Shown here piece by piece: positions 26,759-34,863 of a stretch of DNA of 39,693 bases; the first letter of the stretch is position 1; each line of letters opens with the position of its first letter. The DNA is from Clostridiales bacterium (GTDB taxonomy: Bacteria > Bacillota > Clostridia > DUOD01): contig DUOD01000068.1 of assembly GCA_012838995.1 (NCBI GenBank), positions 1-39,693 of the forward strand, in the 5' to 3' direction. The translations under genes and the position numbers were made by a program. The notes under the pieces are model-generated. The model saw only the letters and a program-made list of their open reading frames with translations. It was not told where the DNA came from and did no database searches.

Positions 26759-26815
26759 ATTAATATAGGTAAGGATATACAAGGTCTAAGCCTTCTTTAT
26801 CTTACCTATATTAAT
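26759..26815 (-). repeat. 15-bp inverted repeat between rpsB and tsf
   Basis: Bases 26759-26773 and 26801-26815 are perfect complements, enclosing 27 nt that hold a second small stem (AAGG/CCTT). It begins 6 nt after the rpsB stop and ends just before the tsf ribosome site (AGGAGG at 26748-26753). No U-tract follows on the minus strand, so it is not a plain terminator. It may set the ratio of S2 to EF-Ts through processing or partial attenuation. Confidence 0.7.
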
Positions 26816-26820
26816 AAAAA

Positions 26821-27600
26821 TTAATTATTTTCTTCCTGTTGTTCTTGTTGTTGCTGTTCTTGTTCTTGTTCTTGTTCTTGTTTGTCTTGCTCTTCTTGTT
26901 CCTCTGTTTCCACTTGAATTCCTTGTCGTGCCTCCAAAACAGCATCGGCTATCTTTTCAGTAAGCAATTTTACAGCCCTTATAGCATCATCGTTGCCGGG
27001 TATAACATAGTCCACTTCGTCCGGATCGCAATTTGTATCCACAATTGCCACTATAGGAATATTTAGTTTCCGGGCTTCGGCAATTGCTATCCGTTCTTTT
27101 CTGGGATCCACGACAAACAATGCACCTGGAAGCCCTTTCATATTTTTAATGCCGCCTAAATTCCTTTCAAGTTTTTCTTTTTCCAGCCTTAGTTTAATTA
27201 CCTCTTTCTTAGGCAACACATCGAATGTGCCGTCTTCCTCCATGGCATTTAGTTCATTAAGCCTGTCAATCCTTTGCCTTATGGTCTTATAGTTGGTTAA
27301 CATTCCACCCAGCCATCTTTGATTGACATAATACATGTTACACCGTTTTGCCTCGTTTTCGATGGATTCCTGAGCCTGTTTTTTGGTACCTACGAATAGT
27401 ATATCCTTGCCCTCTTGTACTATACTTTTTACAAAGTTATATGCTTCTTCTATTTTTTTCACCGTTTTTTGAAGGTCAATAATATAGATGCCGTTTCTTT
27501 CGGTGAAAATATATGGGGCCATTTTAGGATTCCATCTTCTTGTCTGATGGCCGAAATGAACACCGGCTTCCAGTAATTGTTTCATAGTAACTATTGACAT
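26821..27600 (-). CDS. rpsB: 30S ribosomal protein S2 with Gln/Glu-rich tail
   Basis: 259 residues from ATG 27600, after GGAGGTGAAGAC; a frame opening at 27633 is not supported. S2 marks: [81 protein letters not shown]. The last about 29 residues are almost only Gln and Glu, from AAGAAC-type hexamer repeats; many S2 proteins have a short acidic tail but this composition is extreme. It has its own promoter and a structured leader, separating it from the motility genes upstream. Confidence 0.97.
   Translation of the reverse strand: MSIVTMKQLLEAGVHFGHQTRRWNPKMAPYIFTERNGIYIIDLQKTVKKIEEAYNFVKSIVQEGKDILFVGTKKQAQESIENEAKRCNMYYVNQRWLGGMLTNYKTIRQRIDRLNELNAMEEDGTFDVLPKKEVIKLRLEKEKLERNLGGIKNMKGLPGALFVVDPRKERIAIAEARKLNIPIVAIVDTNCDPDEVDYVIPGNDDAIRAVKLLTEKIADAVLEARQGIQVETEEQEEQDKQEQEQEQEQQQQEQQEENN
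26856..26879 (-). repeat. Four perfect copies of a 6-bp microsatellite in rpsB
   Basis: GTTCTT occurs four times in tandem on the plus strand, within a wider impure stretch (about 26831-26905) of the same kind. It encodes alternating Gln-Glu at the S2 C-terminus. The unit is two codons, so copy changes keep frame. Confidence 0.9.
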
Positions 27601-27605
27601 GTCTT

Positions 27606-27682
27606 CACCTCCCTTAGTTTGCCCTCCGCCCAATCATCTTTTTAAGCAACCCCATGGGGGCACCCGCTTAAAAATCCTAAGG
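27606..27682 (-). promoter_or_regulatory. Structured rpsB leader, candidate S2 autoregulatory element
   Basis: In minus-strand RNA, CCUUAG (27682-27677) can pair with CUAAGG (27617-27612), whose last base is the first G of the GGAGGTG ribosome site. Inside is a perfect 9-bp stem UUUUUAAGC/GCUUAAAAA (27674-27666 with 27647-27639), capped by a CCCC-AU-GGGG palindrome (27659-27650). No long U-tract follows. The position of the outer stem suggests control of ribosome access. Confidence 0.55.
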
Positions 27683-27702
27683 CGTGTGTATTTACCTTTT
27701 GT

Positions 27703-27731
27703 AGTATAACATAAGTATTTTTAATTAGCAA
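27703..27731 (-). promoter_or_regulatory. Sigma-A promoter of rpsB-tsf with extended -10
   Basis: Minus strand TTGCTA (27731-27726), 17-nt spacer ending in TGT, TATACT (27708-27703). The TGn before the -10 box makes up for the 4/6 -35 element. Start near 27696, leader about 96 nt. Confidence 0.72.
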
Positions 27732-27762
27732 TATTTTTATAAATTAAAAATTTTAAAGGCAT

Positions 27763-28278
27763 TTAACCGGTAGTTTTCCGATTTGTAGAGTCTTTATACA
27801 AGTTTTCTCCATGGGCTATTTTATCCATGTTAAGTATCAGTTTTATCTCTCCCTTGCCCATGTTAAGGGTTTTGGCTATTTGGGTCAAATCATACCCTTT
27901 TGCATTCAGTTCATGAACTTGATAGTACTTATCCGGCAAAGGCCCATGGTCGCCCTCTTTAATCTTTCGGCTATCCATGGTCTCATTTCCCGTTAAGCCG
28001 CTAACTTTACTGCCATTATACCCTATTTTATTAATGTCATATCCTTCAATCCGCTGTAGGACCTTATTAATCTCTTTATATTTAACATCTAATTTTTTTA
28101 AAAGTTTTTCCGATAAATCTTCCAGCTCCAAAAGCATCTCTTCCGAGGTTAAAAACAATTCCTTAAGTTCCCGTTTTGCAGTATCATAATACTTTTTTGT
28201 TTTCTTTTCATTTTTGCCTAGTTTAATAAGTAAGAAAAAAATAATTGCAACCAATATCCATATCAATATATCCTTCAT
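27763..28278 (-). CDS. DUF6115/SwrB-like membrane-anchored motility protein
   Basis: 171 residues. One N-terminal transmembrane helix (about residues 4-20), a charged coiled-coil-like region (about 25-80), a variable linker, and a conserved C-terminal helix-turn-helix-like segment YYQVHELNAKGYDLTQIAKTLNMGKGEIKLILNM. This layout and the place between the sigD region and rpsB match Bacillus SwrB, which helps flagellar basal bodies mature. Sequence similarity to SwrB itself is not checked, so no symbol is given. It is probably the last gene of the motility operon; no clear terminator lies between it and the rpsB promoter. Confidence 0.75.
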   Translation of the reverse strand: MKDILIWILVAIIFFLLIKLGKNEKKTKKYYDTAKRELKELFLTSEEMLLELEDLSEKLLKKLDVKYKEINKVLQRIEGYDINKIGYNGSKVSGLTGNETMDSRKIKEGDHGPLPDKYYQVHELNAKGYDLTQIAKTLNMGKGEIKLILNMDKIAHGENLYKDSTNRKTTG

Positions 28279-28293
28279 GACACTTCTCCGGTT

Positions 28294-28605
28294 TTATATT
28301 TTAATATCTATAGACCTGCTATTTTTGCGCTCCGTGTTCTCTGTCTTCTTTTTGTGTCCTTTCCTCCCGGTCCTGTTTTGGGGACCCCTTTTGTGTTTTT
28401 TGCTCCTTTCTTGGTCTTGTATCGTATTATAAACAGTCCTGTGACTTGTTTGGATGGAAGTTTGTTCCTGCTTTATTACTTGTTTTGTTTCCTCATTTAT
28501 ATGGTGTTGCACCAAGTAAGCCTGATCTTTGTTTTGATTATTTACTTTAGAAGCCTGATCGGCGGCGTTAATCATAACCTGCATGTCTATGGACCTGATA
28601 TTCAT
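28294..28605 (-). CDS. Small basic protein of unknown function in the motility operon
   Basis: 103 residues, hydrophilic, rich in Gln, Lys, Arg and Asn, strongly basic in the last third, without signal peptide or membrane helix. It begins NIRSIDMQVMINAADQASKV and ends with a second RSID (NSRSIDIKI). I recall small Clostridia proteins with an SIDMQ-like start next to DUF342 genes, but no function. ATG 28605 follows GGGTGGTGAT. It lies 17 nt after fapA and 15 nt before the SwrB-like gene, so it is expressed with them. It looks disordered and could bind nucleic acid or an acidic partner. Confidence 0.7.
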   Translation of the reverse strand: MNIRSIDMQVMINAADQASKVNNQNKDQAYLVQHHINEETKQVIKQEQTSIQTSHRTVYNTIQDQERSKKHKRGPQNRTGRKGHKKKTENTERKNSRSIDIKI

Positions 28606-28622
28606 AAGATATCACCACCCTT

Positions 28623-30434
28623 TTACTCTTCATAGGGAAAAATTTTTATTTCACCATGCACCCTTTTTAAAGTAGTAAACTGTAAATTTTCCTTTATATG
28701 CATGGTAGATGGGCCTATAGTTACCTTTACACCTCCATATAAAGTATTGGATACCGATACCTTTGAATTTGATGTGTCGTCCAGTTGCTCTTCGATAGAA
28801 AAACTTTCCGCCTTTAAACCGGCAAGTTTTTTGTTAAGTACCTCCCTTGTCTTAATGGATTTTGACAACAAAACCTTTTTCCTTGGATCCAACTCGCCTT
28901 TTGTCCCTAATTTAGCCAATAATGAAATTGCCTGTTCAGTTTTCTTTAAATCTTCCAACACCCTTTGTACTTCATCTTTAATTTGTGAATACCTCTCCCT
29001 TACCTGGGGTTCAATCCCAACTTCTATTTCCGTATTAGTCCACATTGGCGAGCCAATGGTTTTTGCCTTTATACCCTTTCCGGCCTTTAGGTTTCCTCCT
29101 ACTATCAATCCCTTTCTACCTGAGACCGTAATCATTCCGCCCGCCCTTATAGAGCTATGCATAATGGCATCGGCGGTTACATTTTTCTTGCATTGAACAT
29201 AGGAATTCTCTATATATTTAGCCGTTACGCTCTTTTCACTGATTATACTTCCCTTGGCCATACCATTGACCCCTTGTCTTATAATTATATCACCTTTGGC
29301 ATATAATTTTGCGCCCTCCACCACACCATATACCTCTATGTTCCCATCACACCTGATTGAAAAATCCGTCAATACATTGCCCTTTACCACAACATTGCCG
29401 ATAAATTCAATATCCCCAACGGAGTTATCCACATTACCCGGAACTTCGTATACGGGGTTGACGGTTATACGCCGGTTAACGATATCAATCTGTCCATTTG
29501 TTGAGGCAACCAGACTTAAACCGTCCTCTGATATTTCTACATTTTTACCCTTGGGAAGTCTAATCTTGCGGCCTTTTTTACAGGGAATTTCTTCACCCTT
29601 TACATTTATGCCGTTAACGCCTTCGGTGGGTAATGTAATGGTAGCCAAAACTTGACCCTTTTTAACATTTTCGATTAAATCCAGCTTATGATAATTCACC
29701 CTGCCCTGATCATCTATCGTGGGTTTTCGTTCTCTTCGCAGCTTAAAATGATATGTAATCGTACCATCCTTGCCGTCTATCGGTTTTTTGCCACGAGCGA
29801 TTAGTATCTCTTTGTTATATTCCGGCTTCCTCGCCAATTCATGAAGGGCTTTTTCATCTATTCCATAAACTATGCCATCATCATTAAGGCGGCTCAACAT
29901 TTGCTGGTATTCAAGATCTTTACCGCCTTCGGGTGGTGTTAATACTACATAAGCCTCCAAGCCGTCATCCGAAATCTTGCTTGTTAATTGGGCATCTATC
30001 GGCTTTTCATCTTGCGGCGGCGCGATTTTAATTTTGGTATCCCGAGCCCTTAATATGGCATCATATATGTTTTGTAATTCTACCTCCTCTATGGCTTTTT
30101 TCTTTATCCTGTCCATAACCTCAGTTTCATCCACAGGCTTGCCCCCACCCTTCGGTGCCGTGATTTCTAAAAAAACACCCTCTTCTTCATATAGTATTTT
30201 ATATGACCCATCTACGATTTTTTCGAAGGTTTCCTCGGAGGTTTCTTCAGAATTGTCTAAATCTTTTTTTGAGATATGAAGTTTGACAGGCTTTAACATT
30301 ACGCCTAACACTCTCTCACCCGGATCTATTACATTTACCTTTGCATCACCCTCCTTAAGACCGAGCAGTTTCAGACCTTTTTTTAAAGCTTGATTATAAG
30401 TACTGCCCTCTACTATTATGCTCTTTTTTGGCAT
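28623..30434 (-). CDS. fapA: FapA family protein (DUF342)
   Basis: 603 residues. The N-terminal Jag-N-like domain (GSTYNQALKKGLKLLGL, about 9-60) is followed by an alpha/beta region and then a right-handed beta-helix of repeated GN/GD turns (about 325-475: IEFIGNVVVKGNVL, GNIEVYGVVEG, GDIIIRQGVNG, GNLKAGKGIKAKTIG). A coiled coil comes next (about 485-560) and a short beta end. FapA/DUF342 proteins are tied to flagellar assembly and polar localisation in some bacteria. It sits 51 nt after sigD in the motility operon, which fits. ATG 30434 follows GAGGTGG. Confidence 0.88.
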   Translation of the reverse strand: MPKKSIIVEGSTYNQALKKGLKLLGLKEGDAKVNVIDPGERVLGVMLKPVKLHISKKDLDNSEETSEETFEKIVDGSYKILYEEEGVFLEITAPKGGGKPVDETEVMDRIKKKAIEEVELQNIYDAILRARDTKIKIAPPQDEKPIDAQLTSKISDDGLEAYVVLTPPEGGKDLEYQQMLSRLNDDGIVYGIDEKALHELARKPEYNKEILIARGKKPIDGKDGTITYHFKLRRERKPTIDDQGRVNYHKLDLIENVKKGQVLATITLPTEGVNGINVKGEEIPCKKGRKIRLPKGKNVEISEDGLSLVASTNGQIDIVNRRITVNPVYEVPGNVDNSVGDIEFIGNVVVKGNVLTDFSIRCDGNIEVYGVVEGAKLYAKGDIIIRQGVNGMAKGSIISEKSVTAKYIENSYVQCKKNVTADAIMHSSIRAGGMITVSGRKGLIVGGNLKAGKGIKAKTIGSPMWTNTEIEVGIEPQVRERYSQIKDEVQRVLEDLKKTEQAISLLAKLGTKGELDPRKKVLLSKSIKTREVLNKKLAGLKAESFSIEEQLDDTSNSKVSVSNTLYGGVKVTIGPSTMHIKENLQFTTLKRVHGEIKIFPYEE

Positions 30435-30485
30435 TTAACCACCTCTATTAAAAAAGATACTTTTTTAGATCCATGGATAGTCCTA

Positions 30486-31253
30486 TCATTCACGGTATAT
30501 TGAAGTTAATCGGCCTTTGAGTCTTAGCAGTGCTTTAGAATGTAGTTGTGAAACCCTCGATTCGGATATATCGAGAACCTTGCCGATTTCCTTCAGTGTT
30601 AGGCTTTCATAGTAATACAATGAAATAACGATTCTTTCCTTATGCGGTAATTCTTGTATGGCTTTAGCTAATATATCCTCCAATTCCTTTTTTTCGAACT
30701 CCGCTTCAGGGCTTACCTGGTTGTTTTCATCGTATAATAATAATTTTTCCTTGTTTTGGGCTATGGTTTCATTCAAAGAAAGAATGTGATAACTACCCAT
30801 TTGTGCTAAAATTTTGTTTAATTCGTCGACAGACATATTTAAATAATTTGCCACTTCGGTATCCTTTGCCATTCTGCCCAAACGGCGCTCCAGTGTCTTG
30901 TATGCATCTTCCACCAGCTTATATTTCTGCCTCAAAGTTCTGGGCACCCAATCCAAATTCCTTATGGAATCTATGATGCTTCCTCGTATTCTCAAACTTG
31001 CATAGGTTTCAAATTTAACCCCTTTAGTTGAGTCAAATTTTTCTATTGCGTCTATAAGACCGAAAATGCCAAAGCTCATTAAATCATCCGGTTCCACAAA
31101 CTTACCATACATTACGGATAACCTTGAAGCCATGTATTTTACTAAGTAGGCATATTTCTCTATAAGCTTATTTCTAATATTTTTATCCTTTGTATGCCGG
31201 TATTCCTTCCATAAATCCACATCAATTTGTTCCAGTTGCCTAGCCCGTGTCAT
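30486..31253 (-). CDS. sigD: RNA polymerase sigma factor, FliA/WhiG (sigma-28/sigma-D) family
   Basis: 255 residues from ATG 31253, 6-7 nt after AAGGAGG; an upstream ATG at 31289 is not supported. Region 2 shows YLVKYMASRL, PDDLMSFGIFGLIDAIEKFD and FETYASLRIRGSIIDSIRNLDWVPR, which is the hallmark of the sigma-28 group; region 4 ends with LKEIGKVLDISESRVSQLHSKALLRLKGRL. It directs late flagellar, chemotaxis and autolysin genes. It follows cheD in the same order as in Bacillus. No anti-sigma factor flgM is in the window. Confidence 0.96.
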   Translation of the reverse strand: MTRARQLEQIDVDLWKEYRHTKDKNIRNKLIEKYAYLVKYMASRLSVMYGKFVEPDDLMSFGIFGLIDAIEKFDSTKGVKFETYASLRIRGSIIDSIRNLDWVPRTLRQKYKLVEDAYKTLERRLGRMAKDTEVANYLNMSVDELNKILAQMGSYHILSLNETIAQNKEKLLLYDENNQVSPEAEFEKKELEDILAKAIQELPHKERIVISLYYYESLTLKEIGKVLDISESRVSQLHSKALLRLKGRLTSIYRE

Positions 31254-31298
31254 ATTCTCCCTCCTTCCAAAAGGGATGCATTGCAACAATAACAGTGG

Positions 31299-31787
31299 CT
31301 ATATTGTTTTTATACCCCGTCCAACGGTCTTTATAACTACTTTTCCATCATCTAGATGAAAAACTATTGATCGTCCGTATGTGCCACCCGTATCTTCGCT
31401 TATCAAAGGTATATCAAAACTTTTAAGCACCTCTTTTGCTGCCAAAACATTTCTATCGCCAATTCTTAAAATGTCATTGCCACCGTTTTTAAAGTTGAAC
31501 ATACGGGCACCGCCTGCAATTTTGCCGGTAAGCTTCTCGATATTGGAACCCGCTTCCTTCATTTTATATAAAAGCTTTTCCACTGCAGTATCAGCAAATT
31601 TTAAGGGATTACTGTTATTTTTGAACTCGTTGCTGTAGGGTAACATAATATGAGCAAGGCCACCGATTTTGTTTTCGCGATCATATAACGCTATGCCTAC
31701 ACAAGAGCCCAGGCCTAATGTCGTCAAAAGGTGCGGGTTTTTAGCAACTTTCATATCAGCTATTCCCACCTTTATAATTTTAGACAT
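31299..31787 (-). CDS. cheD: Chemoreceptor glutamine deamidase CheD
   Basis: 162 residues. The catalytic triad is visible as T23, C29 (LGLGSCVGIALYD) and H46 (GGLAHIMLP), offset by two from the known Thermotoga triad. GGARMF and GGTYGRSIVF complete the family marks. It deamidates receptor Gln residues and partners with CheC, whose phosphatase activity it raises. It starts one base after the cheC stop. Confidence 0.97.
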   Translation of the reverse strand: MSKIIKVGIADMKVAKNPHLLTTLGLGSCVGIALYDRENKIGGLAHIMLPYSNEFKNNSNPLKFADTAVEKLLYKMKEAGSNIEKLTGKIAGGARMFNFKNGGNDILRIGDRNVLAAKEVLKSFDIPLISEDTGGTYGRSIVFHLDDGKVVIKTVGRGIKTI

Positions 31788-31788
31788 A

Positions 31789-32403
31789 TTATTCTACCCC
31801 TAACGCTTCCAGCATTAAATCAAAGGAGTCATACTCGGGAATTAGAAATATGTTAACTCTAATGCTGTTATTTTTAAATAAGAGATCCGTTTCAATGAAT
31901 AATACCTTATCACCCATTTGCCCTATTTTTATTATCGGGACGCTCAATATTGCCCCTGCCATATCTATGGCAAGGGACGGTACGGAATATTTTATCCTCA
32001 AGTCGGTTAATGTTCCAATGGCTGACAAATACGCCCCAAGAAGTATATTTGCTATTTCCTCCAAGGCAGAGAGCTCAAGTTCAGTAAAACTCCCGCTGCT
32101 TATATTGTTAAAGGCCATCAGTTCCTTAAGCAAAATCTCGGCTGAGTGCTGGGACATCAACAACAGCATACAACCCCGAATATCCTCGGATATTTCCACA
32201 TAAACTCCTACCACCTCTTTTTCAGCGCCACCCATTATTTCAGGAACTTCATAAAAATTTAGAGTTTTTACCCTGGGAACTTCCATGTTGACCTTTTTAT
32301 TTATAAGTTTTGAAAGAGAGGTGGCCGCATTACCCGCACCTATATTCCCTATTTCCTTAAAAATATCTAAATAGAAACTGTTGATATCGCCCACATCAAA
32401 CAT
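31789..32403 (-). CDS. cheC: CheY-P phosphatase CheC
   Basis: 204 residues from ATG 32403, 8 nt after GAGG; a GTG at 32412 overlaps that site. Both halves of the pseudo-dimer keep the phosphatase signature (D/S-x3-E-x2-N, then Pro): DIFKEIGNIGAGN and SALEEIANILLGAY. Both sites thus look active. It removes phosphate from CheY and binds CheD. It begins 10 nt after cheW. Confidence 0.96.
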   Translation of the reverse strand: MFDVGDINSFYLDIFKEIGNIGAGNAATSLSKLINKKVNMEVPRVKTLNFYEVPEIMGGAEKEVVGVYVEISEDIRGCMLLLMSQHSAEILLKELMAFNNISSGSFTELELSALEEIANILLGAYLSAIGTLTDLRIKYSVPSLAIDMAGAILSVPIIKIGQMGDKVLFIETDLLFKNNSIRVNIFLIPEYDSFDLMLEALGVE

Positions 32404-32413
32404 TTGTAACACC

Positions 32414-32857
32414 TCAAATATTATTTAAGCCTAAAACCGTCGGATAATCGGGAAAATAAACTATGCTACCGTTATGTTCGGTAATACCGTCTATCAGATC
32501 GCCATACTCGCCGCTTACAACCTCTGTCGCCCGTTGTATTCTGTCTTTTTCTACGTTTGTTATTTCCAATACACTGTCTACCATTATCCCGACTTGAAAA
32601 TCGTTAACAATTGCTATAATAATCCTGTTTTCATCATTATGTTCTGTCTGCTGCATGCCAAAACGTTTTTTTAGGTTAATAACGGGAATAATTTCGCCCC
32701 TTAAGTTTATTACTCCTTGAACAAAGTATTGGGCGTTTGGCACCCTGGTCATGGGCATTATCCTTTCAATGGATATAACATCGGTTACATTAATTCCATG
32801 GACTTCATCATCCAATGTATATAATACAAATAGATCAGATGTTTTGCCTTTTGACAT
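32414..32857 (-). CDS. cheW: Chemotaxis coupling protein CheW
   Basis: 147 residues, a single CheW domain: LYTLDDEVHGINVTDVISIERI, VQGVINLRGEIIPVINLKKRFG, and VGIMVDSVLEI. It couples receptors to CheA. ATG 32857 follows GGAAG; it begins 14 nt after cheA. Confidence 0.97.
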   Translation of the reverse strand: MSKGKTSDLFVLYTLDDEVHGINVTDVISIERIMPMTRVPNAQYFVQGVINLRGEIIPVINLKKRFGMQQTEHNDENRIIIAIVNDFQVGIMVDSVLEITNVEKDRIQRATEVVSGEYGDLIDGITEHNGSIVYFPDYPTVLGLNNI

Positions 32858-32871
32858 AATTACACTTCCTT

Positions 32872-34863
32872 TTAAATTAAGTGATTTGTATCGAGTATTA
32901 ATGCTACCCTACCATCGCCAAGAATAGTAGCACCTAATATGCTTTTGATATTTGACAGATAATTGCCAAGGGATTTTATGACTATCTCCCTTTGACCGAA
33001 TAATCGATCCACTACAAGGGCAGTTAATTTTTCTCCCTTTTTTATGATAACTGCAATTAAATCTTCTGAAGTTTTTCCCTCTCGGCCTTCGTCATCCACA
33101 TCAAGCAGTTCCTTCAAATATAACAGGGGGACAAAATTGCCTCTATAGTTAATGGCCTGCCCGCCCATAACGGTTCTGACATCCTGATCGCCTAACTCCA
33201 GAATTTCGGTAATGGAGCTTAGGGGTATCGCGTACTGTTCCTGTCCGACACCAACCAATAGGGCTTCCATTATTGAAAGGTTAAGAGGTAGTCTTATTAT
33301 AAACCGTGTACCGGCATTTAGTTGGGATTGTACCTCTACTGCTCCTCCCAACGATTCTACCTTGGTTTTTACAACATCTAAGCCTACTCCTCTTCCCGAA
33401 ATGTTAGATACCTTATCGACGGTTGAAAAACCCGGGTGGAACAAAAACTCGATAATCTTATCTTCATCCATGGCATCCAGTTCTTGTGCATCGGCCAATC
33501 CCTTATCAATTACTTTTTGTCTTATCTTTTCGACGTCTATTCCCCTTCCGTCGTCCTTTAATTCAACAACCACGTTGTTGCCATCATAATATGAAGAAAG
33601 GTAAATATTGCCTTCGCCCTTTTTACCGGCTGCAATGCGTTCTTCCTCCCGTTCTATGCCATGGTCAGCCGAATTTCTTATTAAATGTATTAACGGATCT
33701 GAAATTTCATCAACGATGGTTCTGTCTATTTCGGTATCCTCACCTGTTAAGTGTAAATTAATTTTCTTTCCCGTTTCCCGGGCCAAATCCCTGACCAACC
33801 TTGGAAATCTGTTAAATACCAATTCTATAGGCACCATACGTACCTTCATAACCAGCCTGTGTATATCCGACGTCACCCTTGCAAGATATTCAATGGATTC
33901 ACGAATATCCCCGTCGTCTGTCGATAATTGTTCTATCCTGTTTTTTATTATTATCAATTCACTAACCATGTTCATTAATTTGTCCAGCCGTTGTATGTCA
34001 ACCCTAATTGTTCTGATAGCAGAATTTTTCTTGGTTAATGCCGCATTTCCGCTTTTTTTATACTGTTTGGCTGCACTGTCCTTTTGTTGCTTGTCCGTTG
34101 TGCCTTGGATTTCAAAATCGCTTGCTTTTATTAGCTCTATATCCACATGTTCAATCTCTGATATGGACATAATATCTTCGAAAATATTTTCCTTTTCTTC
34201 TTTAGTAATGATAATTAAGGTAAATGCACGGTCAAAAGATCCTTTTTCTATGTCCTCCGACGGAGGATCGGAATATACAATTTGTGAATGTTGCTCCAGG
34301 GCGTTAAATACCATGTACGCTCTGGCCCCTTTTAATATACATTGGCTGCTTAGCTGAACATCTATCTTAAAAATACTGTACCCTCCATCAGCGGCCTTGG
34401 TCAATACATTTGTTAAGAACTCATCGGCTAAGAACTGATTATCCTTTTTTACCTCCGTCTCGCCACTGTCTTGGGACTTCTTTTGGGCAGACAATTCCTT
34501 TAATGTGTCTAACAAATCATCTATATCCTCACTGCCTTCGTCCGCCGTCTGCTCGATATTATCCAACATTTGTTGTAAATAATCCAATCCCTGAAATAGG
34601 ACATCTACAATATCAGGTGTTAACTTTAAAGATCCATCCCTAACCTTATCCAAGGTGTTTTCCATGACATGGCTTAATGTCATCATTTTAGAATACTGCA
34701 TAGACCCTGCCATACCTTTTAACGTGTGTATGGATCTAAATAACCGGTTTACCGTTTCTTGATCGTCAGCATCCTTTTCCAGAATCAATAAACATTGACT
34801 TACTTGCTCTAAATGTTCCTTGCTCTCATCTATAAATATTCCCAAATATTTATTGTCTTCCAT
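32872..34863 (-). CDS. cheA: Chemotaxis histidine kinase CheA
   Basis: 663 residues, full length. P1 Hpt domain with phospho-His46 (SIHTLKGMAGSM); a P2-like region (about 150-250); P3 dimer helix (RVDIQRLDKLMNMVSELII); P4 kinase with NSADHGIE, DDGRGID and GFSTVDKVSNISGRGVGLD; P5 CheW-like domain to the end. It phosphorylates CheY; CheB would be its other target, but the CheB coded next door has no receiver domain. ATG 34863 overlaps the end of cheB by 14 nt, with GGTGG upstream. Confidence 0.98.
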   Translation of the reverse strand: MEDNKYLGIFIDESKEHLEQVSQCLLILEKDADDQETVNRLFRSIHTLKGMAGSMQYSKMMTLSHVMENTLDKVRDGSLKLTPDIVDVLFQGLDYLQQMLDNIEQTADEGSEDIDDLLDTLKELSAQKKSQDSGETEVKKDNQFLADEFLTNVLTKAADGGYSIFKIDVQLSSQCILKGARAYMVFNALEQHSQIVYSDPPSEDIEKGSFDRAFTLIIITKEEKENIFEDIMSISEIEHVDIELIKASDFEIQGTTDKQQKDSAAKQYKKSGNAALTKKNSAIRTIRVDIQRLDKLMNMVSELIIIKNRIEQLSTDDGDIRESIEYLARVTSDIHRLVMKVRMVPIELVFNRFPRLVRDLARETGKKINLHLTGEDTEIDRTIVDEISDPLIHLIRNSADHGIEREEERIAAGKKGEGNIYLSSYYDGNNVVVELKDDGRGIDVEKIRQKVIDKGLADAQELDAMDEDKIIEFLFHPGFSTVDKVSNISGRGVGLDVVKTKVESLGGAVEVQSQLNAGTRFIIRLPLNLSIMEALLVGVGQEQYAIPLSSITEILELGDQDVRTVMGGQAINYRGNFVPLLYLKELLDVDDEGREGKTSEDLIAVIIKKGEKLTALVVDRLFGQREIVIKSLGNYLSNIKSILGATILGDGRVALILDTNHLI

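Noticed and set aside
26839-26905. Tandem repeats considered as a CRISPR or minisatellite array
   Set aside because: The unit is only 6 bp, has no spacers and lies inside the rpsB coding frame.
33608-34357. Plus-strand open frame of 249 codons
   Set aside because: It is antisense to cheA, which is fully supported by domain motifs; the frame has low-complexity Ser/Leu/Ile composition and no initiation signal.
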